NCBI GenBank assembly: GCA_037903475.1
Contig: JBAJFG010000512.1
Location: 62,001-126,000, forward strand
DNA: 64,000 nucleotides
From: Ancylostoma caninum
Lineage: Eukaryota; Nematoda; Chromadorea; Rhabditida; Ancylostomatidae
Direction of reading: 5' to 3'
This document shows positions 12,602-22,920 of the stretch, piece by piece (the first letter of the stretch is position 1; each line of letters opens with the position of its first letter). The translations under genes were made by a program, and so were the position numbers. Under the pieces are notes generated by a model, which was not told the origin of the DNA, ran no database searches, and worked only from the letters and a program-made list of their open reading frames with translations.

Positions 12602-12880
12602 GAATCAAGTGCCTGAAGTGTAATGTACGTTACATAGGAGGGACTTAGAAAGCGTTCAATACGCGTTTTAAGAAGCATTTGGCGAGCAAGAAGCGAAAGA
12701 GATTGAAATCGCCGCTTGGTAAGCATGGAATCAAATCGAATGTAGGAAGTGACGTCTGTATCAAACGAGATTTTTCAAGATACAAAGTGAGCTTTCTGCT
12801 CGGAAATTTATGGGAGCTTCCTGGATCGCAACTAACGAGAAAGAACCCAGAAATAAACGACAAAAAAATAGGAATAGAAA
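12602..12880 (+). pseudogene. Penelope-like element, GIY-YIG remnant
   Basis: The frame from 12607 reads CLKCNVRYIGGT, a stop, then KAFNTRFKKHLASKKRKRL and SPLGKH. This order of CxxC, Y-I-G-x-T, R-F-x-x-H and a basic tail is that of the GIY-YIG endonuclease domain at the C-terminus of Penelope-like retroelements. The GIY half appears as N-V-R-Y-I-G. The internal TAG after YIGGT and loss of recognisable reverse transcriptase upstream make it a pseudogene. Confidence 0.65.
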
Positions 12881-13519
12881 ACCTCAGATCCCATCATGAA
12901 CAATGGTAATATGTCCTTGTTCATGGAAAGCGACTTCTTGCCTTACATGTCGTTATGACAGCAGTAAACTATAGAAAAGAAAAGATGAGGACAATTGAGT
13001 GATGCTTATTTATCCACTACGATAGGCAACTACGGATGTTCCCTGATCCTCGTCTCATTCTTCGTCTTAGGGTATAAAGGATTATCCGATTTCAAACTAA
13101 TGGTGATTCTGAAAACTGGCAGGGTTGGTGAGAACGCTGGGTTCTTTAACATTTAGGCCTCCGAAGTCGGCGAACCAGTCGAAACGACTGGCTAAGATTA
13201 AAACTTTTGCCTAACAACCTCGTTGGCTTAGTCGTTGGAGGAGTCTTCAAGGAAAATTCTAGAAGTTAATAGTCACTGTAAAAGAGAGTTGAGTGGTAGC
13301 GAATCTTAAATTGGTGGAAAATCGCAAACATACCTTTGCATCCACGTTTCCACTGCGGACCTCCTAAAAAGTTAATGCGTCGTTGTATGTAACAATAAAT
13401 GCAAAATTTGCTGATAGATATTTATTTCGCACTGAACCTTGTGCTACTTGAAATGTTAAAAAGGAAGAAGTACCCGGCTGGCGCAGGAGTGCCATAGGGA
13501 ATTTTCATTTACATACATA

Positions 13520-15119
13520 CAGTGCGTGTCAAAACTTTACGCCCACCCTAAAAATTCGTCTTTTCGGGCAAGGATCAAGATTTCTCGAGTAATGGCGTTC
13601 CCTATCGTTTTCAGCGTGCTTGAAAACCCCGGAAACTTTCACCGAGTCTTTTCTAGGTGATCCTCTAATTTTTTATTCGTTTTTGATAGAAAAATTCGGT
13701 GGTTCAAAACTTTAGGCCCACCTTTGAAAATATCGGTTACGGAGGATAGGAATTGCGAACAAGAAGGGAAATGGTACGAACTGATGTAGTAGCGCTCAAG
13801 AAGACCTTAGGAAACCTTGCAGAGCATTCAAAATCAATGCCAAAGGTTTTTTGCCTGTCACTGTTTGAGCAAACTCTCCTTCGAAGAAGTGTAAACAAAA
13901 CCAAATTTTTTAAAAACTTTGGGTGGTCGTAGACACTTAGCTGATATTTCGATGAATAATCCTAATACGCATAGATGGGAAAGGAAACACTAGAACACAT
14001 TTCAAGGTTGACACGACGGCCATATCATCCGCCTGTCCTCCTCCTCCACAGTGTCGGCCGAGAAAAATGCCCATGTTGTAATCCTAACGGAGTTGTGGAC
14101 GCTGTGTAGAAGAAAATATGAGAGCAAGGGCCTTTGTAGAGCAGTGCTATGAATCGCTGAAGCCATCGGAATCCTATCTGCGCAATTCCGAAGTTAGTGG
14201 GCTGTCGCAATTCTGAAGTTAGTGGGCTGTCGACTATCGATGTTCAACCGCCAAAGTTGCGGCAAAAAAGAAACCTCCCATTTCCCTCATAAATCCCTAC
14301 AGCAATGCAAGATTCGATCAGGAAAATCGTTGCCTGTCTTCTCCTCCCATGAGTGAACAGCGCATTCAAAGTTATGAGTGACATCTTGCATGTTAATAAA
14401 CATAATAAAAAATGCCGCCCAAGCATACATCCTATCCATGTTGTGCCTAGTGAAATCATTCGACCCCAAGGGTGGTGTGGCGTCGTCGGAGAACAGGCAT
14501 TGTGTTCTCGCTTCAAATGTCCTCAAATGCTGATATGCGAACAGACTGGTCAATTCGAAAACAGCGGAAATTTAATGTTGATTTTCTCGACCGACACTGT
14601 GAAGAAGGACCAGACGGGTGATATGGCCGGCGTGTCAACCTTGAAATGTGTTCTAGTGTTTCCTTCTCCATCCATGCGTATTAAGATTATTCATCGAAAT
14701 ATTAGCTAAGTGTCTACGACCACCCAAAGTCTTTAAAAAATTTGGTTTTGTTCACACTTGTTCGAAGGAGAGTTTGCTCAAACAGTGACAGGTAAAATAC
14801 CTTTGGCATTGATTCTGAGTGCTCCATAAGGTTTACTAAGGTCTTGAGCGCTACTGCATCAGTCCGTATCATTTGCCTTCTTGTTTGCAATTCGTATTCT
14901 CTGTAATCGACATTTTCAAGGGTGAGCGTAAAGTTTTGAACCACCAAATTTCCCTTTCAAAAACGAATAAAAAATTAGAGGACCACCCAGAAAAGACTCG
15001 GTGAAAGTTTCCGGGGTTTTCAAGCACGCTGAAAACGATAGTGAACGCCATTACTCGAGAACGGTCCTCGCCAGAAACTACAAATTTTTAGGGTGGGCGT
15101 AAAGTTTTGACACGCACTG
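13520..15119. mobile_element. Tc1/mariner-like foldback element, 1.6 kb
   Basis: Ends CAGTGCGTGTCAAAACTTTA and its inverse, flanked by TA on both sides (13518-13519 and 15120-15121), as in Tc1/mariner. The terminal inverted repeats are exceptionally long: the left arm runs to about 14068 and the right arm starts at about 14578, so roughly 540-550 bp each. They have few mismatches and share landmarks such as TGGTCGTAGACACTTAGCT. The roughly 500-bp core has open frames on both strands but no D,D(E/D) transposase motif. It is therefore non-autonomous. Confidence 0.85.
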
Positions 15120-16950
15120 TATTTGCTATGCAGGGACCACTGCCTATTGTATGAAAGATCGCTGGCGCCATACGAGTAGGGTGGTGCGGACACCAACGAA
15201 AGGAGAGCAGACAACAACGGAGTTCAATTAAGATTGATGAAAAGAGGCATAGAATGTAAGGAGGTGGATACACAACAGCACAACATGAATTACTCAAGCT
15301 GGAGATGGTCCATTGCTTTTGGACTGCTGTGATAACGGCTAGCATCGGTATATTAATGAAGAGAGGGTCTGTCCCGATACAAACAGAACAATGTGTCGGG
15401 GATGTGGTGTCGACAAACCGCTTGCTCAGTATTTCACCCGCGAACGGTTCCAAGCGCTTGGCGGATGGATTTCAGGGACAACTTCGTTTTCCCACCGCTA
15501 GGGGCGCCAGCGCTTCACTCTCAAGGGCGCGCACAGAAGCGGTCAAAAAAAAAGAGAAAAATCTCGGAATTACGAAATCCACAGCGTTCTTGCAGAGAAA
15601 TCGATCATAGCTTCAGAGTGGCTCTATTTCAGAAAATTCGTCCAACTGCTCAACTCGACAGTGACTGTTCGGATGAAAGGTTTCTACTGGCCCAGGATCA
15701 CAAATGTGAATTAACGATGGGGCAACCAGGCAAAGTTGTCCAAAAACGGTCGATGCCCACTACAATCATGGAAGAGGTTGAAATGGTCAGAAAATGGGGG
15801 GGGGGCTGTTTCACACATGAATCAAATGAGAGCAGCAATGACGCAAATAGGTATGGGATTGCCGGCATCAAGCACATGGGTATCATTTTTCCTAGGAATA
15901 CCGCACCGCTTCAGCTTCATCACGTACTCCGCTATTTACGATGAACTCTTTCGCCTGTGATTCCGTCCACTTCTTGGGCACTGGATTACCTCTTGCAGAA
16001 TGGTGGGACCGTACAATGGATTTTTTTCCAATCTTTCGACACTCGCACACCCCTGTCGCATCGACGAACTCGCTGAATAGTTCCTTCACCTGCAATTGGC
16101 TCCGCTTCTCCCTGTGAGGGTGTCCTTCTCGGCCAACGCCTTTTACCTCGTCCTTTAGTCACTATAGTTCACCGACCAAGATATTTCTTCCACACATGGC
16201 CTGACAAACTTGACAGATTTTTTGGCGAAATTCGCTTTGCTGGTGCGCTGACGCCATTCAGCACAGTTGCGCGCCGGGTTTCGGTGATTTCCCTGTAGTT
16301 CAGAGTGACATGGAGTGGAGAACCTCGAGCCAGAACTCCTTCTGGCAAGGCCCGCTTTCGCAGACTGTGTAATTTTTGGCACGGAGAACGTGGACGTACC
16401 ATCGTAGGCGAAATTTTCTGAATTTATATGCTATCGCAGATACCCAGACCGATTGCCAGTGTTACAGATTCGGTTGGAGCACGTACACCAACCAGGAAAA
16501 CGTGACAGACTTAGTGTTTCAGCCTAAGACATGCTACATATCTACCTAGCTTTCAGAGTGACGTGCAGAAAACTACAAGTGGATAAGGGATAAAATGATA
16601 GTCCTTATCCAATCCCGTTAGTGGGATGCGTCCACGCATTTCATTTGAGCATCGTAGAGGCATTAAATGTGTATGTGGTCATACAGTGACTTACAAAGGT
16701 CATTCGATGTTCCGAGTCAGCGCTTTATGCTTCCAGACTCGTCGGCTACCAAGTTACCGATTCCAAAAGGATATATGGTTTGGTGGGTCACAGGAGAAAA
16801 TTGAACTATTGGCCCTGCTAGCGACAGCGCTCTTCTCGCAACCCCGAAGAAATTTATAAAATTTCAGAAAAAAACTGCTATATTCGGAACCGCTTCATCA
16901 TTCGATCAATCGCAGAAGGGTGCTTACAACTTCTAGAGTTAAAAGCAATA
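15120..16950. other. Intergenic; long open frame of doubtful meaning
   Basis: An open frame at 15393-15944 (+, 183 codons) is the longest unspliced frame in the window. It has no domain, no signal peptide, an implausible composition (RAQKRSKKKRK, then GGGG) and an overlapping minus-strand frame. No acceptor/donor pair links it to neighbours. Nothing else was recognised here. Confidence 0.3.
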
Positions 16951-16953
16951 TAT

Positions 16954-17095
16954 AGTCTTTCTCAAAAATACTTGCCTCACGATTTACCGCCCATCTACTA
17001 AGCCGCGCTGCATCACCTATGCATTATCATACGTTGTATGACGTGGCTAAGCTGACGGGCGGTTCAGCGTGAGGCAAGAATCTTTGAGAAAGACT
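16954..17095. repeat. Small foldback element, family B, copy 1
   Basis: AGTCTTTCTCAAAAATACTT...GCCTCAC on the left is mirrored by GTGAGGCAAGAATCTTTGAG...ACT on the right: 27 bases with about three mismatches. Inner complementarity (ACCGCCC / GGGCGGT) continues. A related copy lies at 24276-24405. Confidence 0.75.
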
Positions 17096-17099
17096 GTGT

Positions 17100-20032
17100 A
17101 GTCAACATCACAGGTGCACTTACAGAAAACTGTGATTTGTTATATCCTGCCGGCTGTCGCTCTATGGAGCTTTCTTCTTCTACGCGGATCACCTTTGAAG
17201 AAGCAGTGCTAAATCCACTGAAGTAGTTCAAGAACTGAGTGTGCACTTGAAGGCCCAGTTGGACACGTACTCGTTCTTCATGACTGTTGGCTGCATCTTG
17301 ATGTCGACCATTCCAAGAAAGGGACTGCAAAATGAAGTCACACGGCAGGTGCTACATCAACTTTTATGTTTGCTTGTTATCACTATTATCCAAGCTATGC
17401 GATAATGAGTTTCTACAGTTTTCAGCATCTCTGACAATTTCGGAGGCAGATCCCGTTCTAACCGCCGACAAATCCCCGACGAAACATTTGAACGACGACC
17501 ACTAGCAGCCAAACTGCGGGCGAAACCACGTACATATGTTGCGGGCCAAACGCGCTGTCGGGCGAATTGCGGGCTGAGCGCAGAATCATTCAGGCTGATG
17601 CAAGACCATCGGGGTTCGGCCCGCTATGTGAATAGTGTCAGGCATCGGCCCCTTTTCGCGGCCACAGACCGCCGGCAAATATCTCCAAAAAGCGGCCTGA
17701 ACGACTACATAGTTCGGCCCAATGAGGAACTGGCCCGATCGGAATGGTTGGTTGGTGATAGTACGAAGTGATAATGGATGAAGACAACACCGAGAAGGAA
17801 GATATCAGAAATGGGTCAGCAGCATCGATGTCCTAGTGGACAAAGCAGCGGACTCTCAGCCATCCATAAAGAATGGTCAGGTTGGTTGGAAACCGCTCAG
17901 TAATAAATAAAAGAAGGTCAGCACTACGAGAACATGGTTGGACCTTGCAAACAATAATCTTTTCGCATTTCTGATGAGAACTTGCATATTTGTGTTGCTT
18001 TTGTACTCCGGTGGATCACTTTAGGTTCGCAATGACTTCGAACCCCAGGGCTCCTTAGGTTCACAATGACTTCGAACCCGGGGCTCCTCCGTGCGACACC
18101 TTGGGCAACCTGACCGAGCTTCCAGAGTTCACGGTGCAGGCGTCGAATGCTGCCTTGTGCGCTGGATTAGGAACAGTAGCCCCTAATGGTTTGCGGGCTT
18201 ATGGCGGCCTGAACGTGGACAGTACTCGGGCGGATAGGAATGCAAGCCCCGTTTTCAGCGGCTCTACAGCGGCCTGAACGCTGCTACTTTTCCGGCAAAA
18301 ACACCCAAGCGCCCGTTCGGAACAGGATTTGCCTCCGAAATTGTCTAATGCGTGTGTCCTGTGTCTTGTCTTGTGCGGTGCGGCACGGTGCGAGAAGTGA
18401 TCCGCCGCGAGCTCACTTCTCGCCTCGTAATGAACTTACAGTTTGCCGCCACGAAGCATTCCTTGCCGCAGCCCACACGGTGAGCTCGCAAACTGACGCG
18501 TCGCGGTAAAACTGGGAAAGGACCCCCTTTGCGGCAGATGACGCTGCGAGTTCGAGCGAGCTCGCACTGCCTGGGCGCTGTTTGTGCTTGCGCATAGGGC
18601 GCTGCGCGGAGCGTCAAAACTGTAAAACCCCTATATGACCACTGCATATTCCACAGCGACGGTGTCGTAAGCAGGACCCAGATTTATCTGTCCTCATACA
18701 ACAGCTCAGAGATTCCGGGACAGCGAACGCAGGTTTCAACAGCAGTTACACCGCGAGGTGAAAGCTTATTCTGTCGCAACACGAGCTGCATTCGCCCCGG
18801 GAAGGCTGTGTTTCGGGGGCGATGAACTGGTTTTGGGTGTCTCAAAACTAGGATCACCCAATCTTGGCGCAGAGCTGTGTTCGTACTGTAGACCTGGGTA
18901 AGTGGATGCTTACCCAAGCTCATTCGAAAATAATAATTATTGCAGTGGGTTTTACCCAGGCCTCAGACAGCCTGACGAGTCTCGCTGGGCTCCTTTTGTC
19001 TCCGCCGGAGCGGGGACACGATTAACTTTGATGCTCAACCAGTGGCTAATATACACCTTCCAGGGGGCGCGTCGCCACGTGGCAAGGAGCAGGCAGAACG
19101 CAGGTTGAACTGCACCACAGTTCATCGGGCAAATAAAGCATCCGAAACACGGAGTTTGCTGCTCTTAGCAGATGGAATGCAGCAGTTCTTCCTGTTGCAG
19201 CAATGTCTGCCTTCCATTTCTTGGAGGTGTGGCTTGCCCGTTTGCCTTACCCAGTTATCTGAGAGTTTGTACGTCAGTATTGCAAATATTCAATGCATTT
19301 TCAATGCAGTATTGCGAATATTCAGTGCCCCTATTCAACGCAAATACTGTGATAAATTGTGAGAACTTGTGGAACTTTTTTTTTCAACTAGTCGTAAATC
19401 CATAACATATTGTCTTGGCAAAATGGCTTGAGTGTCATCTTCAATCCCACAGAAAATATTGTGTATCGCTTTAGAGCATAGGTTAGAATTAAACTAAGCC
19501 ATCTAGAACTCTTGTGGTGCACAGCAGAAAGGCAATTGGCATAATTTGCGCTAGTGCTGCGCTGAAAGAAATCACTCACCTCCTTTCTGACAGTAAGATA
19601 TTAGGACATGCTTGACCTAGTCAACACACAGCTTCTCAAAATACTGATTCGTAAGGCGTATGGCATATTTACAGCGATAGTGCTGTTTGCACCTTTTTTC
19701 GTACAACTGATCCTATTCCAGTAGGTCGCTTAAAGGCAGCACTCAGGGGAATTTCTGTGTTGGAGATTTCGTGGTATATCTGGGTTTTTAAGGATGCTGA
19801 ACTCATCGACAATGATGAAGTAACAAAACAAAACAAAACACGCGGAAAACTAAGGAAATGATAGCGATGTTTCCTTTGCGTCCACAGCGCGGATGAGTGT
19901 TCCGTGGTAGGTTTCGCCACGAAACCCTGATAACGGTGCGCATCCCACTTCATCAACTGCGCTAAACCCCACGCGCACAGTCGGTCAGCAGCGTGAGCTG
20001 CTGCGACGAAACCTTTCTGTCTAGGTCGGCAG
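17100..20032. other. Intergenic, GC-richer, small duplications
   Basis: No gene recognised. A local duplication of CTTAGGTTCACAATGACTTC occurs near 18030-18080. A GC-rich block at 18340-18610 carries several short inverted words (for example GAGAAGTGA...TCACTTCTC). Another short inverted repeat, CTGGGTAAGTGG / CTTACCCA, is near 18894-18915. Confidence 0.35.
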
Positions 20033-21124
20033 CAGGGATGAGCGAATTATCCGTATTCGGTTATCCGTTTTGCCTTTATCCGTAGGTTTTGGCCTATCCG
20101 TTATCCGCACCGTCATCCGGGCTTTTGGCGCGAACCAATGACCGTGTGCGGCGCAGCGAGCCTCTTACCACGGCACCACACCCGCCCTCTTGTAGAAAGA
20201 TAACACAGACTTGTAGCTGCCCAAAACGAAGTGGTCCTGCTCATGTTTTCTGCGTCGTCAGACAATAGTCAGGCAATACCTCGAAACCACCATTTACTTG
20301 TAAAATTATCAACAACGTTTTCTATTGTTTGGTTATTCCCCAGACAAACTTTCGGAATTTTCGCGGAGCCATATCGGTACCTATCGCGGGTGATCCGACG
20401 GAAATTCTGAACAAGCTCTGCGGACGTTCCGAACAAGCTCCGCAGAAGTTCCAAAGGTTTGTATGGGTAACAAAGTTAAAATTGATGAGCCCACACCTCA
20501 GCATCAGCAGTGCCTCTTCTTCGCAAGGTTCATTTTGACTATTTATAGAATCCTACTGTTCCTATCAATTTTTAATTCTGTTGATAAAATAGCCATGCGA
20601 AAGTCAATACGTTCATGATAGTCAGTTAATACTAAAGGGTTAGTCAGAACTCCACAAAAAATATATGGAGCAAAGTTTTAACCCCTTCAGCTCCCCATCT
20701 CGAAACAAAGCCTCGGAAGTACAGCCTCCGAATACCTCGACTTGTACTGAAAAGACACGGACACGTATCATCTCAAGCAGCTAGTGTGCCAATCAAATTA
20801 ACAAATATCCAAATGTCACTGGAAACTGTTGTTTTTATACCACTCTAGTGACCACCTATACCTACACCTCTTCATGATGATGCCATGCTCATCGTCGTGC
20901 TCAGAATAATGAATTCTGAATATTAACAAGACGAAGAATTTCTGCTAATTCTTCTCCACAATATTCATATGATATATCACATTTATCATTCTCAATATTA
21001 TGGGATGTTGTGGTTTGTAGTATCTGGATCACTTATCCGTTATCCGTTATCCGGTCATTTTCGGCCTGTCCGTTATCCGCACCGTTATCCGGGTTGCAGA
21101 AAATCTCGTATCCGCTCATCCCTG
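20033..21124. mobile_element. hAT-like element with 8-bp target duplication
   Basis: The 12-bp terminal inverted repeats CAGGGATGAGCG / CGCTCATCCCTG are perfect, and CAGGGATG is a classic hAT terminus. The 8 bases GTCGGCAG occur immediately outside both ends (20025-20032 and 21125-21132), the target-site length expected for hAT. Both subterminal regions are packed with TTATCCG words (GTTATCCGCACCGTTATCCG). No transposase with an hAT dimerisation motif is readable inside the 1092 bp, so it is non-autonomous. Confidence 0.9.
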
Positions 21125-21996
21125 GTCGGCAGATGTGTCCACGGCTGTATCTTCGCAGAAACGCTGCTCTTCACTTTGTTCAACTTACTACTACTGTGAT
21201 TGTCCAGCGGCTGGCTACACGGCTAGCGTTTCATTTCAGATGTGAGAATTTCCATGAGTGCTGCCTTTAATGAAAATTCTGTGATAGGATATGAGACCTT
21301 GTAATCTTCTGTTATGATCAGCGACGGTGTCGCTGTGAGGTATGACATGGGTCTAAAAGTGGAATGATCTTAAATAATCTTTTGGCAGCGATTTCCAGTT
21401 ATTACTGAACTGTCTTGTCGAGCACTATATTAATTTCCGAATATTCGAACCAGAGAATGTTCTGAATCCTTCGAATCTTGGAGCTTTCGAACCCTCAAAC
21501 ATTCAAATATTCAAATGTATTTTCGAATTTTTTCCGATTTGGTCAAAAATAATGTTTTCGATCTATCTCCTGGATTAGTTGCAGCATGAAGCAGATCAGC
21601 TGGTCTGCTTGCACCACTCCATCTCCATAATAGAACTTGCTTTCAGTCGTAATTCTCACTCATTATACTCTAGCATACATGCTCGAAATTACCCATCCTT
21701 TTGTAAAGGACCGACTTGAGGACTGGGAAAACTGTATTTTTCGGAGTTTGGGCAATGCTGGTTAATATATTCGTTATGGTTGGAACCATAGGATTACACC
21801 TAAGTCTTAGAGATCGAATCTTCGATGGGAACCGTCTTTGAATACTATATTAATTCCTCCGCTGCGCTTCATCTTGAAAACGACGAGACCCGAGTATTTG
21901 CGTATAAGACCGCGATTCCCACACTGAAAGGCAAGCAGCCAAGTTATGTTTTGTGTCACATGTTTTCATATTTTCCTTGCTTTCTCTAATCTCTCT

Positions 21997-22575
21997 TCAG
22001 CACTCATAATTGGTGAAACCGACTGGAAGTCGAGGTCTGGCTGTAACTTTAACCATTTTACTTGTCTCATGGCTCACAGAGTCCTAGCCAATTCATCCGT
22101 GAAGACATAAAGAGGAGAAGTGCGTCGAAATCGACTTTTTCACCTCGATCGATATTGAGATAGTGACGGCTGGCAGAAATGACCTCATCGATCATTTTAC
22201 TGTAGCGTTCCAGTTGGAGGTTGTATGGATCGGCTGGCAATTGTCCATTGGCTGTGAGGCTCTTAAGCCCCAAGGGCTTGTAGAGAAAGAAAAAAGAGTT
22301 AGGATTGAACTGGATGGGACCAGCTAATGGGTTACCTAGGTAGATCTGAGAACAGTTTTGATGAGCTCAAGGGACTACTAGTGGCTTCAGATTGAACCAG
22401 CTGTTTGGCAGGTCTGGAGCTAGCCGTCAAGGAGAAAACCACGCAGGGCCTTCCGGGTAATAACGTCACCCGCAACGGACGATACGGTAGCAGTAAGCGC
22501 TGCGGCCGATTTGAATCTGCCGCGCACCGACGTCTGCGTCTCTGGCGAGGTCGGCGGGTCAGCGTCCACCTCCAT
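21997..22575 (-). CDS. Small protein of unknown function, four exons
   Basis: I do not recognise the family. Exons on the minus strand are 22575-22470, 22419-22379, 22276-22078 and 22040-21997. The phases agree (1, 0, 1), giving 129 residues from an ATG at 22575. The N-terminus is acidic, then Ser/Thr-rich (MEVDADPPTSPETQTS). The middle has APDLPNSWFNLKPL, followed by LPADPYNLQLERYSKMID and a likely helical stretch ending FDALLLFMSSRMNWLGL. No signal peptide or membrane span. The third exon is the best supported. If the last intron (only 37 nt) is not used, the protein ends LGLCEP two codons later. It is divergent from the cyclin gene, with about 345 bp between start codons. Confidence 0.5.
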
Positions 22576-22920
22576 TTGAGAAAAAACTGTCCGTAAGATC
22601 GTTTTTCTCCTGAACTACTTGATTTCGAACCACCCGCTCTCAACCCACCCTCCTAGCATTGTTTGTGAGTTTATGACATCTTGTATCGTTCCATTGCTAT
22701 CCAGAAATCGCCGCTGGTCAGTCTCATACTACTGAGTTCTACGCCTCAAAGCGGGCTGCTTTGGGACAACTCTACTGTTTTGCAGTGTCGTCATTCTACC
22801 TTAGGAGCACTAACAACGTCCGTTTCCCGACTGCTCGGTTAGTGATGGACGTTCAAGGCAGGGTCAGTGAAGCTTCTAGCATTGTCTACCTCGAAGAATC
22901 CGCTGCTAACGTCTCCCTGA
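22576..22920. promoter_or_regulatory. Shared divergent upstream region
   Basis: The 345 bp between the start codons of the unknown minus-strand gene and the cyclin gene must hold both 5' ends. The tttcag at 22925-22930, just inside the cyclin start, could be a splice acceptor if an upstream cyclin exon exists. I see no TATA box or repeated operator. Confidence 0.35.

Noticed and set aside
14244..14553. Two overlapping minus-strand frames in the core of the Tc1-like foldback as transposase
   Set aside because: No catalytic D,D(E/D) spacing, helix-turn-helix or HDN motif could be read.
15393..15944. 183-codon open frame
   Set aside because: No domain, no splice context, odd composition and antisense frames of similar quality.
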